Source of the DNA: Tistlia sp040905785
GTDB lineage: Bacteria > Pseudomonadota > Alphaproteobacteria > Kiloniellales > DSM-21159
NCBI RefSeq assembly: GCF_040905785.1
Contig: NZ_JBBDQW010000088.1
Location: 1-64,000 of the forward strand
Length of the DNA: 64,000 nucleotides
Reading direction: 5' to 3'
The translations under genes were made by a program, and so were the position numbers. The notes beneath the pieces are model-generated. The model was not told the origin of the DNA, ran no database searches, and worked only from the letters and a program-made list of their open reading frames with translations. How positions within the stretch are numbered: position 1 is the first letter of the stretch; every line of letters begins with the position of its first letter. Below, one piece after another: positions 32,208 to 40,954 of the stretch.

Positions 32208-33101
32208 ATGCCGAACCAGCCGTTGGGGTTCGTCGGCCTGGGGCGCATGGGCGGCCCGATGGCGGGCCGACTGCTCGACGCCGGCCACGAGCTCGTGGTC
32301 TTCGACAGCAATCCCGAGGCCTGCGCCCCCCTGGTCGCCCGCGGCGCGCGCCAGGCCGGCTCGCCGCGGGAGGTCGCCGACCTGGCCGAGCTGGTGCTGA
32401 CCAGCCTGCCGACGCCGGACATCGTCCAGGCGGTCGCCATCGGCCCCGAGGGGCTGGCCGAGGGCTCCCGGATCAAGATCCTGCTCGACCTGTCGACGAC
32501 CGGCCCGGGAACCGCCGCCCGGGTCGCCGCCGCGCTCGGCGAGCACGACATCCAGTGGGTCGACGCGCCGGTCAGCGGCGGCGTCGCCGGCGCCACCAAC
32601 GGCACCCTGGCGGTCATGCTGTCCTGCCCGCGGGCGACCTTCGAGGCGCTCGAGCCGATCGCCGGGATTTTCGGAAAGCTGTTCTTCGTCGGCGAGAAGC
32701 CCGGCCTCGCCCAGGTCGTCAAGCTCGGCAACAACCTGCTCGCCGCGGCCGCCCTGGCGGTCACCTCGGAGGCACTGGCGATGGGCGTCAAGGCCGGCAT
32801 CGACCCGCGGGTGATGATCGACATCATCAACGCCAGCAGCGGCCGCAACAGCGCGACCCAGGACAAGTTCCCGCGCTCGGTGCTGCCGGGCACCTTCGAC
32901 TTCGGCTTCGCGACGGGGCTGTCCTACAAGGACGTCCGGCTCTGCGTCGACGAGTCCGAGGCACTCGGCGTGCCGATGATCGTCGGCGCCATCGTCCGCC
33001 AGATGCTCGCGGTGACCAACGCCAAGTACGGCCCGGCCTCGGACTTCACCTGCATCGCCAAGGTCGTCGAGGAGTGGGCCGGTGTCGAGATCCGCGGCTG
33101 A
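32208..33101 (+). CDS. NAD(P)-dependent beta-hydroxyacid dehydrogenase (HIBADH family), paralogue
   Basis: A 297-residue protein of the same family as 28657-29571: GFVGLGRMGGPM, LTSLPTPDIV, DAPVSGGVAGATNGTLAVM, catalytic Lys in QVVKLGNNL, and MIDIINASSGRNSATQDKFPRS. GGGAGGA precedes the ATG. The next gene starts inside it (20-base overlap), so they are co-translated. The strong likeness to the copy in locus 1 indicates duplication with the same type of reaction on related substrates. Confidence 0.92.
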   Translation: MPNQPLGFVGLGRMGGPMAGRLLDAGHELVVFDSNPEACAPLVARGARQAGSPREVADLAELVLTSLPTPDIVQAVAIGPEGLAEGSRIKILLDLSTTGPGTAARVAAALGEHDIQWVDAPVSGGVAGATNGTLAVMLSCPRATFEALEPIAGIFGKLFFVGEKPGLAQVVKLGNNLLAAAALAVTSEALAMGVKAGIDPRVMIDIINASSGRNSATQDKFPRSVLPGTFDFGFATGLSYKDVRLCVDESEALGVPMIVGAIVRQMLAVTNAKYGPASDFTCIAKVVEEWAGVEIRG

Positions 33102-34497
33102 CCCGATCCCGCTGCGGCCGGCGCCCGTGCCGCTGGCGCGCCGCCTGGCCCGGGCCGCCGGCGCGGTCGGGCCGGAGCTGCTGTCGCCGCTGGTCGGCGA
33201 GAAGCTCAGGACCTGCCTGCTCGACTTCCTGGCCTGCGCCTTCGAGGCCGGGCCCCTGCCCTGGAGCCGCCAGGCGGTGGCGACCCTGCGCCCGACGCCG
33301 GGCGGCGCCGGCGTGATCGGCCTCGCCGGCGGCTTCGCGCCGGCCGAGGCCGCCTTCGCCAACGGCACGCTCGGCCACGGCCTGGTGCGCGAGGACATGC
33401 ACGCCGCCAGCATCGGCCACCACGGCGTCGTCGTCTGGCCGGCGCTGCTGGCCCTGGCCCAGGCGCGGCCGGGAGGAGCCCCGGTCGCCGGCGCCCGCTT
33501 CCTGCTCGCGGCGCTGGTCGGCTACGAAGCCGCCTGCCGGCTCGGCCGGGCCCTCATCGACGCCGACCTGGCACGCCTGCACCGGCCGACCGGCCTGGTC
33601 TCGCCGCTCGGCGCCGCGCTCGGCGGCGCGGTGCTGGCGGGCCTCGGGGACGAAGCCGCCACCAGTGCCCTCGGCTTGGCCGCCAACACGTCTTCCGGCC
33701 TCAACGCCTGGCCGCACTGGGGCGGCAGCGAGATGTACTTCCACCCCGGCTTCGCGGCGCGCAACGCCGTCACCTGCGTCGAGCTCGCCGAGGCCGGCGC
33801 CTATGCCTCGGAGGGGGCGCTCGACGGCGAGGGCGGCTGGTTCGCCGCCTACCGGCGCGGCGCCGCGCCGCGCGAGCTGCGGCTCTTCCCGGAGGGCGAC
33901 GCCGAGATCCTGGCCGTCTACAACAAGCCGGTGCCGGCCTGCAATTTCGCCCAGACCGCCAGCCAGGCGGCACTGCGGGTCGCTCGCGAGGTCGGCGCCA
34001 GCCGCGGCCCTGTCCGCTCCGTGGTGATCCGCGTGCCGGCCGCCGCGGCGGCCTACCCGGGCTGCGACTTCATCGGCCCCTTCGAGCGCGCGCTGCAGGC
34101 CAAGATGTCGATCCAGTTCTGCGTCGCCGCCGCCCTGGCCCGGGGCACGGTCGCCGAGTCAAACTACGCCGACCTCCGGGACCCGGAGATCCTGCGGCTG
34201 GTCGGCCGGACGCGCCTGGCCGTCGACGCCGAGCTGACCGCGCGCTTTCCGGCCGCCCAGGGCGCCGAGGTCGAGGTCGGCTTCGCCGCCGGCGGGCGGC
34301 TCAGCCACCGCCTCGACGACGTCGTGCCGGCGACGCCCGGCGAGGTTCGCCTGCGCTTCCGCGCCGCCGCCGAGGCCGTCCTCGGGACCGCCCGGACGAC
34401 CGCGGTCGAGGCCTTCGTCGACAGCCTCGACGAGCAGGCCGACGCCGGCCGCCTGGCGACGCTCTGCGCGCCCGGCAAGGCGAGGGCGCGGCCATGA
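33082..34497 (+). CDS. MmgE/PrpD family protein, paralogue
   Basis: A 471-residue relative of 2-methylcitrate dehydratase: KLRTCLLDFLACAFEAG, the GLVREDMHAASIGHHG stretch in place of the usual D-D-H pattern, GYEAACRLGRALIDADL, KPVPACNFAQTASQAALR, and a C-terminal QAKMSIQFCVAAALARG. It is rather divergent from the locus 1 protein (18530). Start is GTG at 33082, overlapping the end of the HIBADH gene; the stop overlaps the next ATG by 4 bases, so the whole set is a tight operon. Substrate unknown. Confidence 0.85.
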   Translation: MSRSAADPIPLRPAPVPLARRLARAAGAVGPELLSPLVGEKLRTCLLDFLACAFEAGPLPWSRQAVATLRPTPGGAGVIGLAGGFAPAEAAFANGTLGHGLVREDMHAASIGHHGVVVWPALLALAQARPGGAPVAGARFLLAALVGYEAACRLGRALIDADLARLHRPTGLVSPLGAALGGAVLAGLGDEAATSALGLAANTSSGLNAWPHWGGSEMYFHPGFAARNAVTCVELAEAGAYASEGALDGEGGWFAAYRRGAAPRELRLFPEGDAEILAVYNKPVPACNFAQTASQAALRVAREVGASRGPVRSVVIRVPAAAAAYPGCDFIGPFERALQAKMSIQFCVAAALARGTVAESNYADLRDPEILRLVGRTRLAVDAELTARFPAAQGAEVEVGFAAGGRLSHRLDDVVPATPGEVRLRFRAAAEAVLGTARTTAVEAFVDSLDEQADAGRLATLCAPGKARARP

Positions 34498-35456
34498 GCG
34501 AGTCCCAGATCCTGCTCGAGGGCTTCCTGCAGTCGCTCGCCGCCGGCCTGCTGGTCGGCGCGGTCTACGGCCTGATGTGCGTCGGCCTGGCGATGATCTT
34601 CGGCATCATGCGGGTCATCAACTTCGCCCAGGGCGACTTCATGATGCTCGGCATGTACGCCGCGCTGTTCATGTTCACCGGCCTGGGGCTGCCGTCGATC
34701 TTCGGCAGCATCGTCGGGCCCTACGTCGCGATCCTGCTGGCCGCGCCGCTGCTCTTCGCCTTCGGCTACCTGATCCACAAGCTGCTGATCGCGCGGGTCA
34801 CCGGCATCCGCACCGTCTCGATGGAGGGCGAGGGCCACTATGCCCAGCTGATCCTGACCCTGGGCATCGCGCTGATCCTGCAGAACGGCGGCATGATCCT
34901 GTTCGGCTCGGAGCTGGTCTCGATCCGCACGCCGCTGTCGAGCTCGGCTTGGGAGATCGGGCCCTTCTGGGGCGAGATGGTCACGGTCTTCCTGAACCGC
35001 GGCCGAAGCATCTCGGCGGTCTTCTCGCTGCTGGCGATCCTCGCCCTGGCGCTGCTGATCGCCCGCTCGCGGCTCGGCAAGGCGCTGCGCGCCTCGGCCG
35101 ACAACCCCGAAGCCTCGACCTACATGGGCATCGACGTCGACCGCTCCTACCGGATCGCCTTCGCGCTCGGCACGGCGATCACCGGCGTCGCCGGCGGCCT
35201 GCTGGCGACCAACTACCCCTTCCATCCCTTCGTCGGGCTGGAATACGTCATCGTCATGTACGCCGGCGTCGTGCTCGGCGGCATCGGCTCGATCACGGGA
35301 GCCTTCTGGGGCGGCATGGCGATCGGCCTGGTCCAGCAGCTCTCGACCCTGGTGCTGCCGACACAGCTGCAGAACACCGCGATCTTCGTCGTCTTCCTGA
35401 TCATCGTGATCCTCCGTCCGCAGGGCTTCTTCGGGCGCGTGGTCGAGAGGACCTGA
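34494..35456 (+). CDS. Branched-chain-type ABC transporter permease (LivH)
   Basis: A 320-residue inner-membrane permease with about eight spans. LivH motifs: GLLVGAVYGLMCVGLAMIFG, VINFAQGDFMMLGMY, RASADNPEASTYMGIDVDRSYRIAFALG (about 205-235) and GVVLGGIGSITGAFWGG. Its ATG overlaps the PrpD stop. It forms the transport channel with the LivM-LivG fusion that follows. Members of this group often import aromatic or aliphatic acids rather than amino acids when found with catabolic genes. Confidence 0.92.
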   Translation: MSESQILLEGFLQSLAAGLLVGAVYGLMCVGLAMIFGIMRVINFAQGDFMMLGMYAALFMFTGLGLPSIFGSIVGPYVAILLAAPLLFAFGYLIHKLLIARVTGIRTVSMEGEGHYAQLILTLGIALILQNGGMILFGSELVSIRTPLSSSAWEIGPFWGEMVTVFLNRGRSISAVFSLLAILALALLIARSRLGKALRASADNPEASTYMGIDVDRSYRIAFALGTAITGVAGGLLATNYPFHPFVGLEYVIVMYAGVVLGGIGSITGAFWGGMAIGLVQQLSTLVLPTQLQNTAIFVVFLIIVILRPQGFFGRVVERT

Positions 35457-35458
35457 CG

Positions 35459-37261
35459 ATGGGCCTGCTCAAGTCCTCCTGGGCGATCTTCGCCTTCGCC
35501 GCGGTCTACGCGCTGGTCTCGCTGCTCACCGCGAGCTCCTACTACCAACTGATCATCACCCTGGTGCTGGTCTGGGCCTGCTTCGGGCTGTCCTGGAACA
35601 TGCTGAGCGGCTACACCGGCCTGGTCTCCTTCGGCCATGCCGCCTTCTTCGGCATCGGCGCCTACACGACCGCGCTCGGCAACATCCACTTCGGCATCAC
35701 GCCCTGGCTGCTGATCCCGGCGGCGGCCGTGATCGGCGCGGCCACCGGCCTCCTGATCGGCCTGCCGACCTTCCGGCTGCGCGGCCACTACTTCGCGCTC
35801 TCGATGCTCGCCTACCCGCTGGCCATGCTCTACGTCTTCGAGTGGCTCGGCTACCAGGAGGTGACGCTGCCGCTCGAGCGCGAGGATCCCGCGCTCTACA
35901 TGCAGTTCGCCGACAACCGGGTCTACACCCTGATCGCGCTCGCCATGCTGGTCGGCTTCATGCTGATCACCCGCGCCGTCGAGCGCGGCCGCTTCGGCAA
36001 GTCGCTGCTCGCGATCAAGCAGAACGAGGCCGCGGCCGAGGCCGCCGGCATCGACACGCTGGGCTGGAAGCTGAAGGCCATCGCCCTGTCCGCGGCGATC
36101 GCCTCGGCGACCGGCGCCTTCTACACCGTCGTGCTGCTGGTCGTCACGCCGGGCTCGGTGTTCGGCATGCTGGTCTCCGCGCAGGCGCTGACGGTCACCA
36201 TGTTCGGCGGCGTCGGCAGCGTCTGGGGCCCGGTGATCGGCGCCGTCGTCCTGATCCCGGTCGCCGAGGCGCTCCACGTCGAGCTGGGCGCGCGGCTGCC
36301 GGGCATCCAGGGCGTGGTCTACGGCCTGGCCATCGTGCTGGTCATCATCGCAGCACCCGAGGGCGTCTACTGGAAGGTCCGCGACCGGCTGCGCCGGCGC
36401 CGCCCGGCGCCGGCGCCGGAGGCGCAGGCCGAGGCAGCCGCCGCGGAGGCGGCGCCCTCCCTGGCCACGGCGGAGGCCGCCGAGGCGGCGGTGCGCCCGG
36501 TGCGCAACCGCACGATCAGCGAGGAGACGATCCTGGAGGTGCGTGGGCTGTCGCGCTCCTTCGGCGGCCTGAGGGCGGTCGACGACGTCTCCTTTTCGGT
36601 CCGCAAGGGCATGATCCTGGGTATCATCGGCCCGAACGGCGCCGGCAAGACGACGCTGTTCAACCTGCTCAACGGCTTCCAGCGTCCCGACGCCGGCGCA
36701 GTGCTGCTCGACGGCCGCGACATGGTCGGCCGCAAGCCCCACGTGCTCTGCGAGGCCGGCGTCGGCCGGACCTTCCAGATCATGCGTCCCTTCCCGCGCA
36801 TGAGCCTCGCCGACAACGTCAAGATCGGCGCCTACGTGCGCGCCGGCAGCGAGGAAGAGGCGACGCGCCTGGCCGAGGAGGCGCTCGGCCTGGTCGGCCT
36901 CTCCGACATCGCCGACCGCCCGGCCTCCAGCCTGACCACCAAGCAGCTGCGCCTGATGGAGATCGCCCGAGCGCTGGCCGGCCAGCCGCGCCTTCTGCTG
37001 CTCGACGAAACGCTCGCCGGGCTCGGCCACGCGGAGGTCGGCGACGTGGTGCGGGTGATCCAGGACCTGGCCGAGGCCGGCATCACCATCGTCATCATCG
37101 AGCACACCATGAACGCCATGGTGCGCCTGGTCGACCGCTTCGTCGTGCTCGACCACGGCGCCGTGCTGGTCGAGGGCGAGCCGGAGGCGATCACCCGCCA
37201 TCCCGCCGTCGTCGAGGCCTATCTCGGCAAGAAGTGGAGCGGCCGCCATGCTGCGGATTGA
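35459..37261 (+). CDS. Branched-chain-type ABC transporter, LivM permease fused to LivG ATPase
   Basis: A 600-residue fusion. Residues 1-310 are a LivM permease (NMLSGYTGLVSFGHAAFFGIGAY; FGGVGSVWGPVIGA). Residues about 312-350 are an Arg/Pro then Ala/Glu-rich linker. Residues 358-600 are a LivG ATPase with Walker A GPNGAGKTT (391-399), Q-loop RTFQIMRPF, signature region SLTTKQLRLMEIARALA (491-507) and Walker B LLLLDE (512-517). The signature reads LTTKQ, unlike canonical LSGGQ, and DET replaces DEP after Walker B. ATG at 35459 follows the LivH stop by 2 bases. LivF overlaps its end by 14 bases. Confidence 0.92.
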   Translation: MGLLKSSWAIFAFAAVYALVSLLTASSYYQLIITLVLVWACFGLSWNMLSGYTGLVSFGHAAFFGIGAYTTALGNIHFGITPWLLIPAAAVIGAATGLLIGLPTFRLRGHYFALSMLAYPLAMLYVFEWLGYQEVTLPLEREDPALYMQFADNRVYTLIALAMLVGFMLITRAVERGRFGKSLLAIKQNEAAAEAAGIDTLGWKLKAIALSAAIASATGAFYTVVLLVVTPGSVFGMLVSAQALTVTMFGGVGSVWGPVIGAVVLIPVAEALHVELGARLPGIQGVVYGLAIVLVIIAAPEGVYWKVRDRLRRRRPAPAPEAQAEAAAAEAAPSLATAEAAEAAVRPVRNRTISEETILEVRGLSRSFGGLRAVDDVSFSVRKGMILGIIGPNGAGKTTLFNLLNGFQRPDAGAVLLDGRDMVGRKPHVLCEAGVGRTFQIMRPFPRMSLADNVKIGAYVRAGSEEEATRLAEEALGLVGLSDIADRPASSLTTKQLRLMEIARALAGQPRLLLLDETLAGLGHAEVGDVVRVIQDLAEAGITIVIIEHTMNAMVRLVDRFVVLDHGAVLVEGEPEAITRHPAVVEAYLGKKWSGRHAAD

Positions 37262-37955
37262 AGGCCTGCGGGCCGGCTATTCCGAGGTCGCGGTGCTCCA
37301 CGGCATCTCGATCGCCGTCGAGGCCGGTCAGTTCGTCTCGATCGTCGGGCCGAACGGCGCCGGCAAGACCACCCTGTTCAAGGCGATCTCCGGAATCGTG
37401 CCGGCAATGTCCGGCGCGATCGAGTTCGAGGGGCAGGACCTGCTCGCCGTGCCGCCGGCGCGGCGCGCCCACCTGGGCATCGCCCACGTGCCCGAGGGGC
37501 GGCAGGTCTTCGCCTCCCTGACGGTCATGGAAAACCTCGAGATGGGCGCCTACACCGAGGCCGGGCGGCGCGACTGGGCGAGCAATATCGAGCGGATCTT
37601 CGCCTGGCTGCCGGTGCTCGCCGAGCGGCGCCGGCAGATCGCCGGCACCCTGTCCGGCGGCGAGCAGCAGATGGTCGCGATCGGCCGCGGCCTCGCCTCC
37701 TCGCCAAAGCTGATGATGCTGGACGAGCCCTCGATGGGGCTGGCACCGGCCATCGCCGACTTCATCTTCGAGCGGCTGCTCGAGATCCGCCGCGACGCGA
37801 ACCTGACGATCCTGCTGGTCGAGCAGCGCGTGGCGGAAGCGCTGCAGTTCGCCGACCACGGCTACGTACTGGAAACCGGGCGCGTTGTCCTCGAGGGGAC
37901 CAACGAGACGCTCAGCGCCGACGATCGGGTCCGACAGGCCTATCTCGGCATGTGA
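37248..37955 (+). CDS. Branched-chain-type ABC transporter ATP-binding protein (LivF)
   Basis: A 235-residue ATPase: MLRIEGLRAGYSEVAVLHGIS, Walker A GPNGAGKTT, HVPEGRQVFASLTVMENL (a LivF-specific stretch), signature LSGGEQQMVAIGRGLAS, Walker B LMMLDEPSMGLAP, and the switch His replaced by Gln in LLVEQRVAEAL, as is usual for LivF. The ATG lies inside the end of the LivM-LivG gene. It completes the ATPase pair of the transporter. Confidence 0.93.
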   Translation: MLRIEGLRAGYSEVAVLHGISIAVEAGQFVSIVGPNGAGKTTLFKAISGIVPAMSGAIEFEGQDLLAVPPARRAHLGIAHVPEGRQVFASLTVMENLEMGAYTEAGRRDWASNIERIFAWLPVLAERRRQIAGTLSGGEQQMVAIGRGLASSPKLMMLDEPSMGLAPAIADFIFERLLEIRRDANLTILLVEQRVAEALQFADHGYVLETGRVVLEGTNETLSADDRVRQAYLGM

Positions 37956-38018
37956 CCGCGGCACCGGGCGCTTGGATCCGGGCCGGGGGCGGACACAACG
38001 AACAAGGAGGAAACGACA

Positions 38019-39266
38019 ATGAGGTGGACCTATTCGACAGCGCAGGTCGCACGACGCGCCCTGCTGGCCGGCGCCGCCCTGGCGCTCGGCCTCGCCCTGC
38101 CCTCCGCCGGACCGGCCGAGGCCCAGGAAACCGTCAAGGTCGGGCTGCTGGCGCCGATGTCGGGCCTCTACGCGCGGCCCGGCAACGTCATGCGCATGGG
38201 CGCCGAGCTCGCGGTCGAGGACATCAACGCCGCCGGCGGCATCGAGGCGCTCGGCGGCGCCAAGCTGGAGCTGGTCGTGCTCGACGCCGGCGACACCACC
38301 GAGAAGGCCAAGAACGCGGCCCAGCGCATGGTCTCCGAGCATCCCGACCTGGTCGCGGCGACCGGCTCCTACCTCAGCTCCTTCACCCTGGCGGTGACCG
38401 AGGTGACCGAGCGTGCCAACCTGCCGATGCTGACGCTGTCCTATTCGGACCTGCTGACCGAGCGCGGCTTCCGCTACATCTTCCAGACCTCGGCGAGCTC
38501 TGGCTCGCAGGCCGCGCAGTCCATGCCGACCCTGATCCGCCTGGCCGAGGAGGCCGGCGCCAAGCGGCCGAAGACCGTCGCGATCATCACCGACAACACC
38601 GCCGCCTCGATCTCCTCGGTCGAGCGGATGAAGAAGGACCTGCTGGAGGAGGCCGGGCTCGAGCTGGTCGTCGACGAGGTCTTCACGCCGCCGCTCGCCG
38701 ATGCGACGCCGCTGGTCCAGCGGCTGCGGGCAGCCCGGCCGGACATGCTGTTCTTCCTGCCGACGGTGATCTCCGACGCCAAGCTGCTGCTCGAGAAAAT
38801 GAGCGAGTTCGGCCTCGGCGAGGGCAAGATCCCGACGATCTCCTTCGGCATCGCCATCGCCGAGCCGGACCTGCTCAACACGGTCAGCCCGGAGCTGATG
38901 CAGGGCGTCATCTCGGTCGTCGCCAACTGGGGCTCCAAGGGCCACGAGGAGATGATCGCGCGGCTCGAGGAGCGCTACGGCGAGCCCTGGATGACCCAGA
39001 ACGCGATCTCGACCTATGGCGACATGTGGATCCTCAAGGCGGCCCTGGAGAAGGCCGGCAAGGCCGACCGCGAGGCCGTGGCCGAGGCGATCCGCACCCT
39101 CGACGAGGGCCCCTCGCCATACTACCCGGGCGGCGAGCTGAAGTTCGAGGAGAACGGGCGGCGGGTCGACGCCGGCCTGACCATCATCCAGTGGCAGGAC
39201 GGCAAGCCGATCACCGTCTACCCGCCCGAGCTGGCGATGGCCGAGCCGATCTGGCCGACCAACTGA
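38019..39266 (+). CDS. ABC transporter substrate-binding protein (LivK-type)
   Basis: A 415-residue secreted type I periplasmic binding protein. Signal peptide with basic start (residues 1-15), hydrophobic ALLAGAALALGLALPSAG and cleavage after AEA. The mature start ETVKVGLLAPMSGLYARPG, GAELAVEDINAAGGIEALGG and RMVSEHPDLVAATGSYLSS are family-typical. AAGGAGG precedes the ATG at 38019. It follows livF by 63 bases and belongs to the same operon. A strong stem-loop follows its stop. Confidence 0.92.
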   Translation: MRWTYSTAQVARRALLAGAALALGLALPSAGPAEAQETVKVGLLAPMSGLYARPGNVMRMGAELAVEDINAAGGIEALGGAKLELVVLDAGDTTEKAKNAAQRMVSEHPDLVAATGSYLSSFTLAVTEVTERANLPMLTLSYSDLLTERGFRYIFQTSASSGSQAAQSMPTLIRLAEEAGAKRPKTVAIITDNTAASISSVERMKKDLLEEAGLELVVDEVFTPPLADATPLVQRLRAARPDMLFFLPTVISDAKLLLEKMSEFGLGEGKIPTISFGIAIAEPDLLNTVSPELMQGVISVVANWGSKGHEEMIARLEERYGEPWMTQNAISTYGDMWILKAALEKAGKADREAVAEAIRTLDEGPSPYYPGGELKFEENGRRVDAGLTIIQWQDGKPITVYPPELAMAEPIWPTN

Positions 39267-39277
39267 GCGGGTGACGC

Positions 39278-39310
39278 GCCGCGCCCCGCAAGCCGGCTGC
39301 CGGGCGCGGC
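39278..39310 (+). other. Intercistronic stem-loop after LivK-type gene
   Basis: GCCGCGCCC (39278-39286) and GGGCGCGGC (39302-39310) are perfect 9-bp arms, 11 bases after the binding-protein stop and before the CMD gene. There is no T-run. It parallels the hairpins after the two TRAP binding-protein genes. Confidence 0.58.
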
Positions 39311-39353
39311 ACCTTTCCCGGAGACATCCAGAAGCACCACGAGGAGCGGGAGC

Positions 39354-39737
39354 ATGAGCAAAGAGGTGTTCGACAAGGGCCTGGAGATCCGCAAGGACGT
39401 GCTGGGCCGCGAGTTCGTGGAGAAATCCTTCGCCGCCGCCGACGACTTCAACCGGCCGATGCAGGAGCTGGTCACCGAGTACTGCTGGGGCGCCGTCTGG
39501 GGCCGCGAGGAGCTGCCGCGCAAGACCCGCTCGCTGCTGAACCTGGCGATGATCAGCGCGCTCAACCGGCCCCACGAGCTGCGCATGCACATCCGCGGCG
39601 CGCTCCGGAACGGCGTCTCCAAGGAGGAGATCCGCGAGGTCTTCCTGCAGGTCGCGATCTACTGCGGCGTGCCCGCCGGCGTCGACTCCTTCCGCGTCGC
39701 CCGCGAGGTCTTCGCCGAGCAGGAGGGCGCCGACTAG
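39354..39737 (+). CDS. Carboxymuconolactone decarboxylase (CMD) family protein, paralogue
   Basis: A 127-residue PcaC-like protein: FDKGLEIRKDVLGREFVEKS, DDFNRPMQELVTEYCWGAVWG, RSLLNLAMISALNRPHELRMH, and GVSKEEIREVFLQVAIYCGVPAG. Clearly a paralogue of the protein at 18125-18505, each set directly after a transporter binding-protein gene and hairpin. GAGGAGCGGGAGC precedes the ATG. True 4-carboxymuconolactone decarboxylase activity is not shown by context, since no other protocatechuate genes are present. Confidence 0.88.
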   Translation: MSKEVFDKGLEIRKDVLGREFVEKSFAAADDFNRPMQELVTEYCWGAVWGREELPRKTRSLLNLAMISALNRPHELRMHIRGALRNGVSKEEIREVFLQVAIYCGVPAGVDSFRVAREVFAEQEGAD

Positions 39738-39884
39738 CACCTTCCGCCCGCCATTCAGGCAGGGCGCCGGCCGCGAAGGAAATTGCCGCTCGGCGCGCCG
39801 GCGGCTATGCTCGCGTGGAAGTCATACCGGCCGCCAGACGCCGGAAGGAACGAGGGGTCCGAGCGATCGGGCCGGCGGGGAGGA

Positions 39885-40880
39885 ATGGAGCTCAAGCAGC
39901 TCAGCCTGTTCACGACCGTGTCGGAGTTCGGCAGCTTTTCGCGCGCCGCCGCCGTGCTCGGCCTGGCGCAGCCAGTGCTGAGCCGGCAGATCAAGGCCCT
40001 GGAGACCGAGCTCGGCGTCGAGCTGCTCTATCGCAACGGCCGCGGCATCGTGCTGACCGAGCCCGGCAAGCTGCTCAACGACTACGCCAAGGGGCTGCTG
40101 GAGACCGCGGCGGCGGCCCGCAACGAGGTCATGGCGATGCGCTCGCGCCCGCGCGGGACCATCGCCGTCGGCATGCCGCCCTCGGTCGGCTTCGTGCTGA
40201 CCGTGCCGCTGGTCCAGGGCTTCCGCGAGCAGTTCCCGCTGATCTCCATGCGCGTGATCGAGGGCTTCAGCGGCCATGTCCTGGAATGGCTGGTGACCGG
40301 CAAGATCGACGTCGCCGTGCTCTACAACGCGCCGCGCATGAGCAACCTGCTGGCCGAGCCGCTGCTCGAGGACGAGCTGTTCCTGCTCGGCCCCGCCCGC
40401 GACCCGGCGGCGCCGCCCGAGGGGCCGGTCGCCGCGGCCCGGCTCGCCGAGCTGCCGATGATCCTGCCGAGCCGGCCCCACGGCCTGCGCGTGCTGGTCG
40501 ACGAGCGCCTGCACGCGGCCGGCATCACGCCCAACGTCACCGTCGAGATCGAGGCCATGCCCTCGACCCTCGCCCTGGTCGAGCGCGGCGGCGGCTACAC
40601 CATCCTGTCCTACTCCAGCGTCCGCCACCTGGTCGCCGAGGGCCGGATCCGGATCTGGCGCATCGTCGACCCGCCGCTGACCCGCCACCTGGTGCTGGCG
40701 ACGTCCAGCCAACGCCCGACCACCGTCGCCACCCGCGCCCTGACCGACATGGTCCGCCAGCAGGTCCGCCGCCAGCTCGAGCAGGGGCTGTGGGCGCCGG
40801 AGGCTGCGGCGTCCACAGCCGCGTCCCGGCCGGGTTTGCAGGGAACCGCTCGACCGCGCCCGGTCTCGCTGATGTCCTAG
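39885..40880 (+). CDS. LysR-family transcriptional regulator
   Basis: A 331-residue regulator: MELKQLSLFTTVSEFGSFSR, then AAAVLGLAQPVLSRQIKALE as helix-turn-helix and LLYRNGRGIVLTEPG as wing. The sensor domain (about 90-300) has RGTIAVGMPPSVG and the YTILSYSSVRHL segment; the MELKQL start and GMPPSV recall Nac/Cbl-like and NAD-independent aromatic regulators. AGGAATGG places the ribosome site right at the ATG at 39885, with GGGGAGG just before. It is downstream of, and on the same strand as, catabolic locus 2 and may regulate part of it. The last 40 residues are low-complexity. Confidence 0.91.
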   Translation: MELKQLSLFTTVSEFGSFSRAAAVLGLAQPVLSRQIKALETELGVELLYRNGRGIVLTEPGKLLNDYAKGLLETAAAARNEVMAMRSRPRGTIAVGMPPSVGFVLTVPLVQGFREQFPLISMRVIEGFSGHVLEWLVTGKIDVAVLYNAPRMSNLLAEPLLEDELFLLGPARDPAAPPEGPVAAARLAELPMILPSRPHGLRVLVDERLHAAGITPNVTVEIEAMPSTLALVERGGGYTILSYSSVRHLVAEGRIRIWRIVDPPLTRHLVLATSSQRPTTVATRALTDMVRQQVRRQLEQGLWAPEAAASTAASRPGLQGTARPRPVSLMS

Positions 40881-40954
40881 GGAACCAAGGTTGCGCCCAG
40901 CGTAGGCCCGCTCCGCATGCCTTGAGGGATCTGGTTCAAAAGCCGCGATGACCT

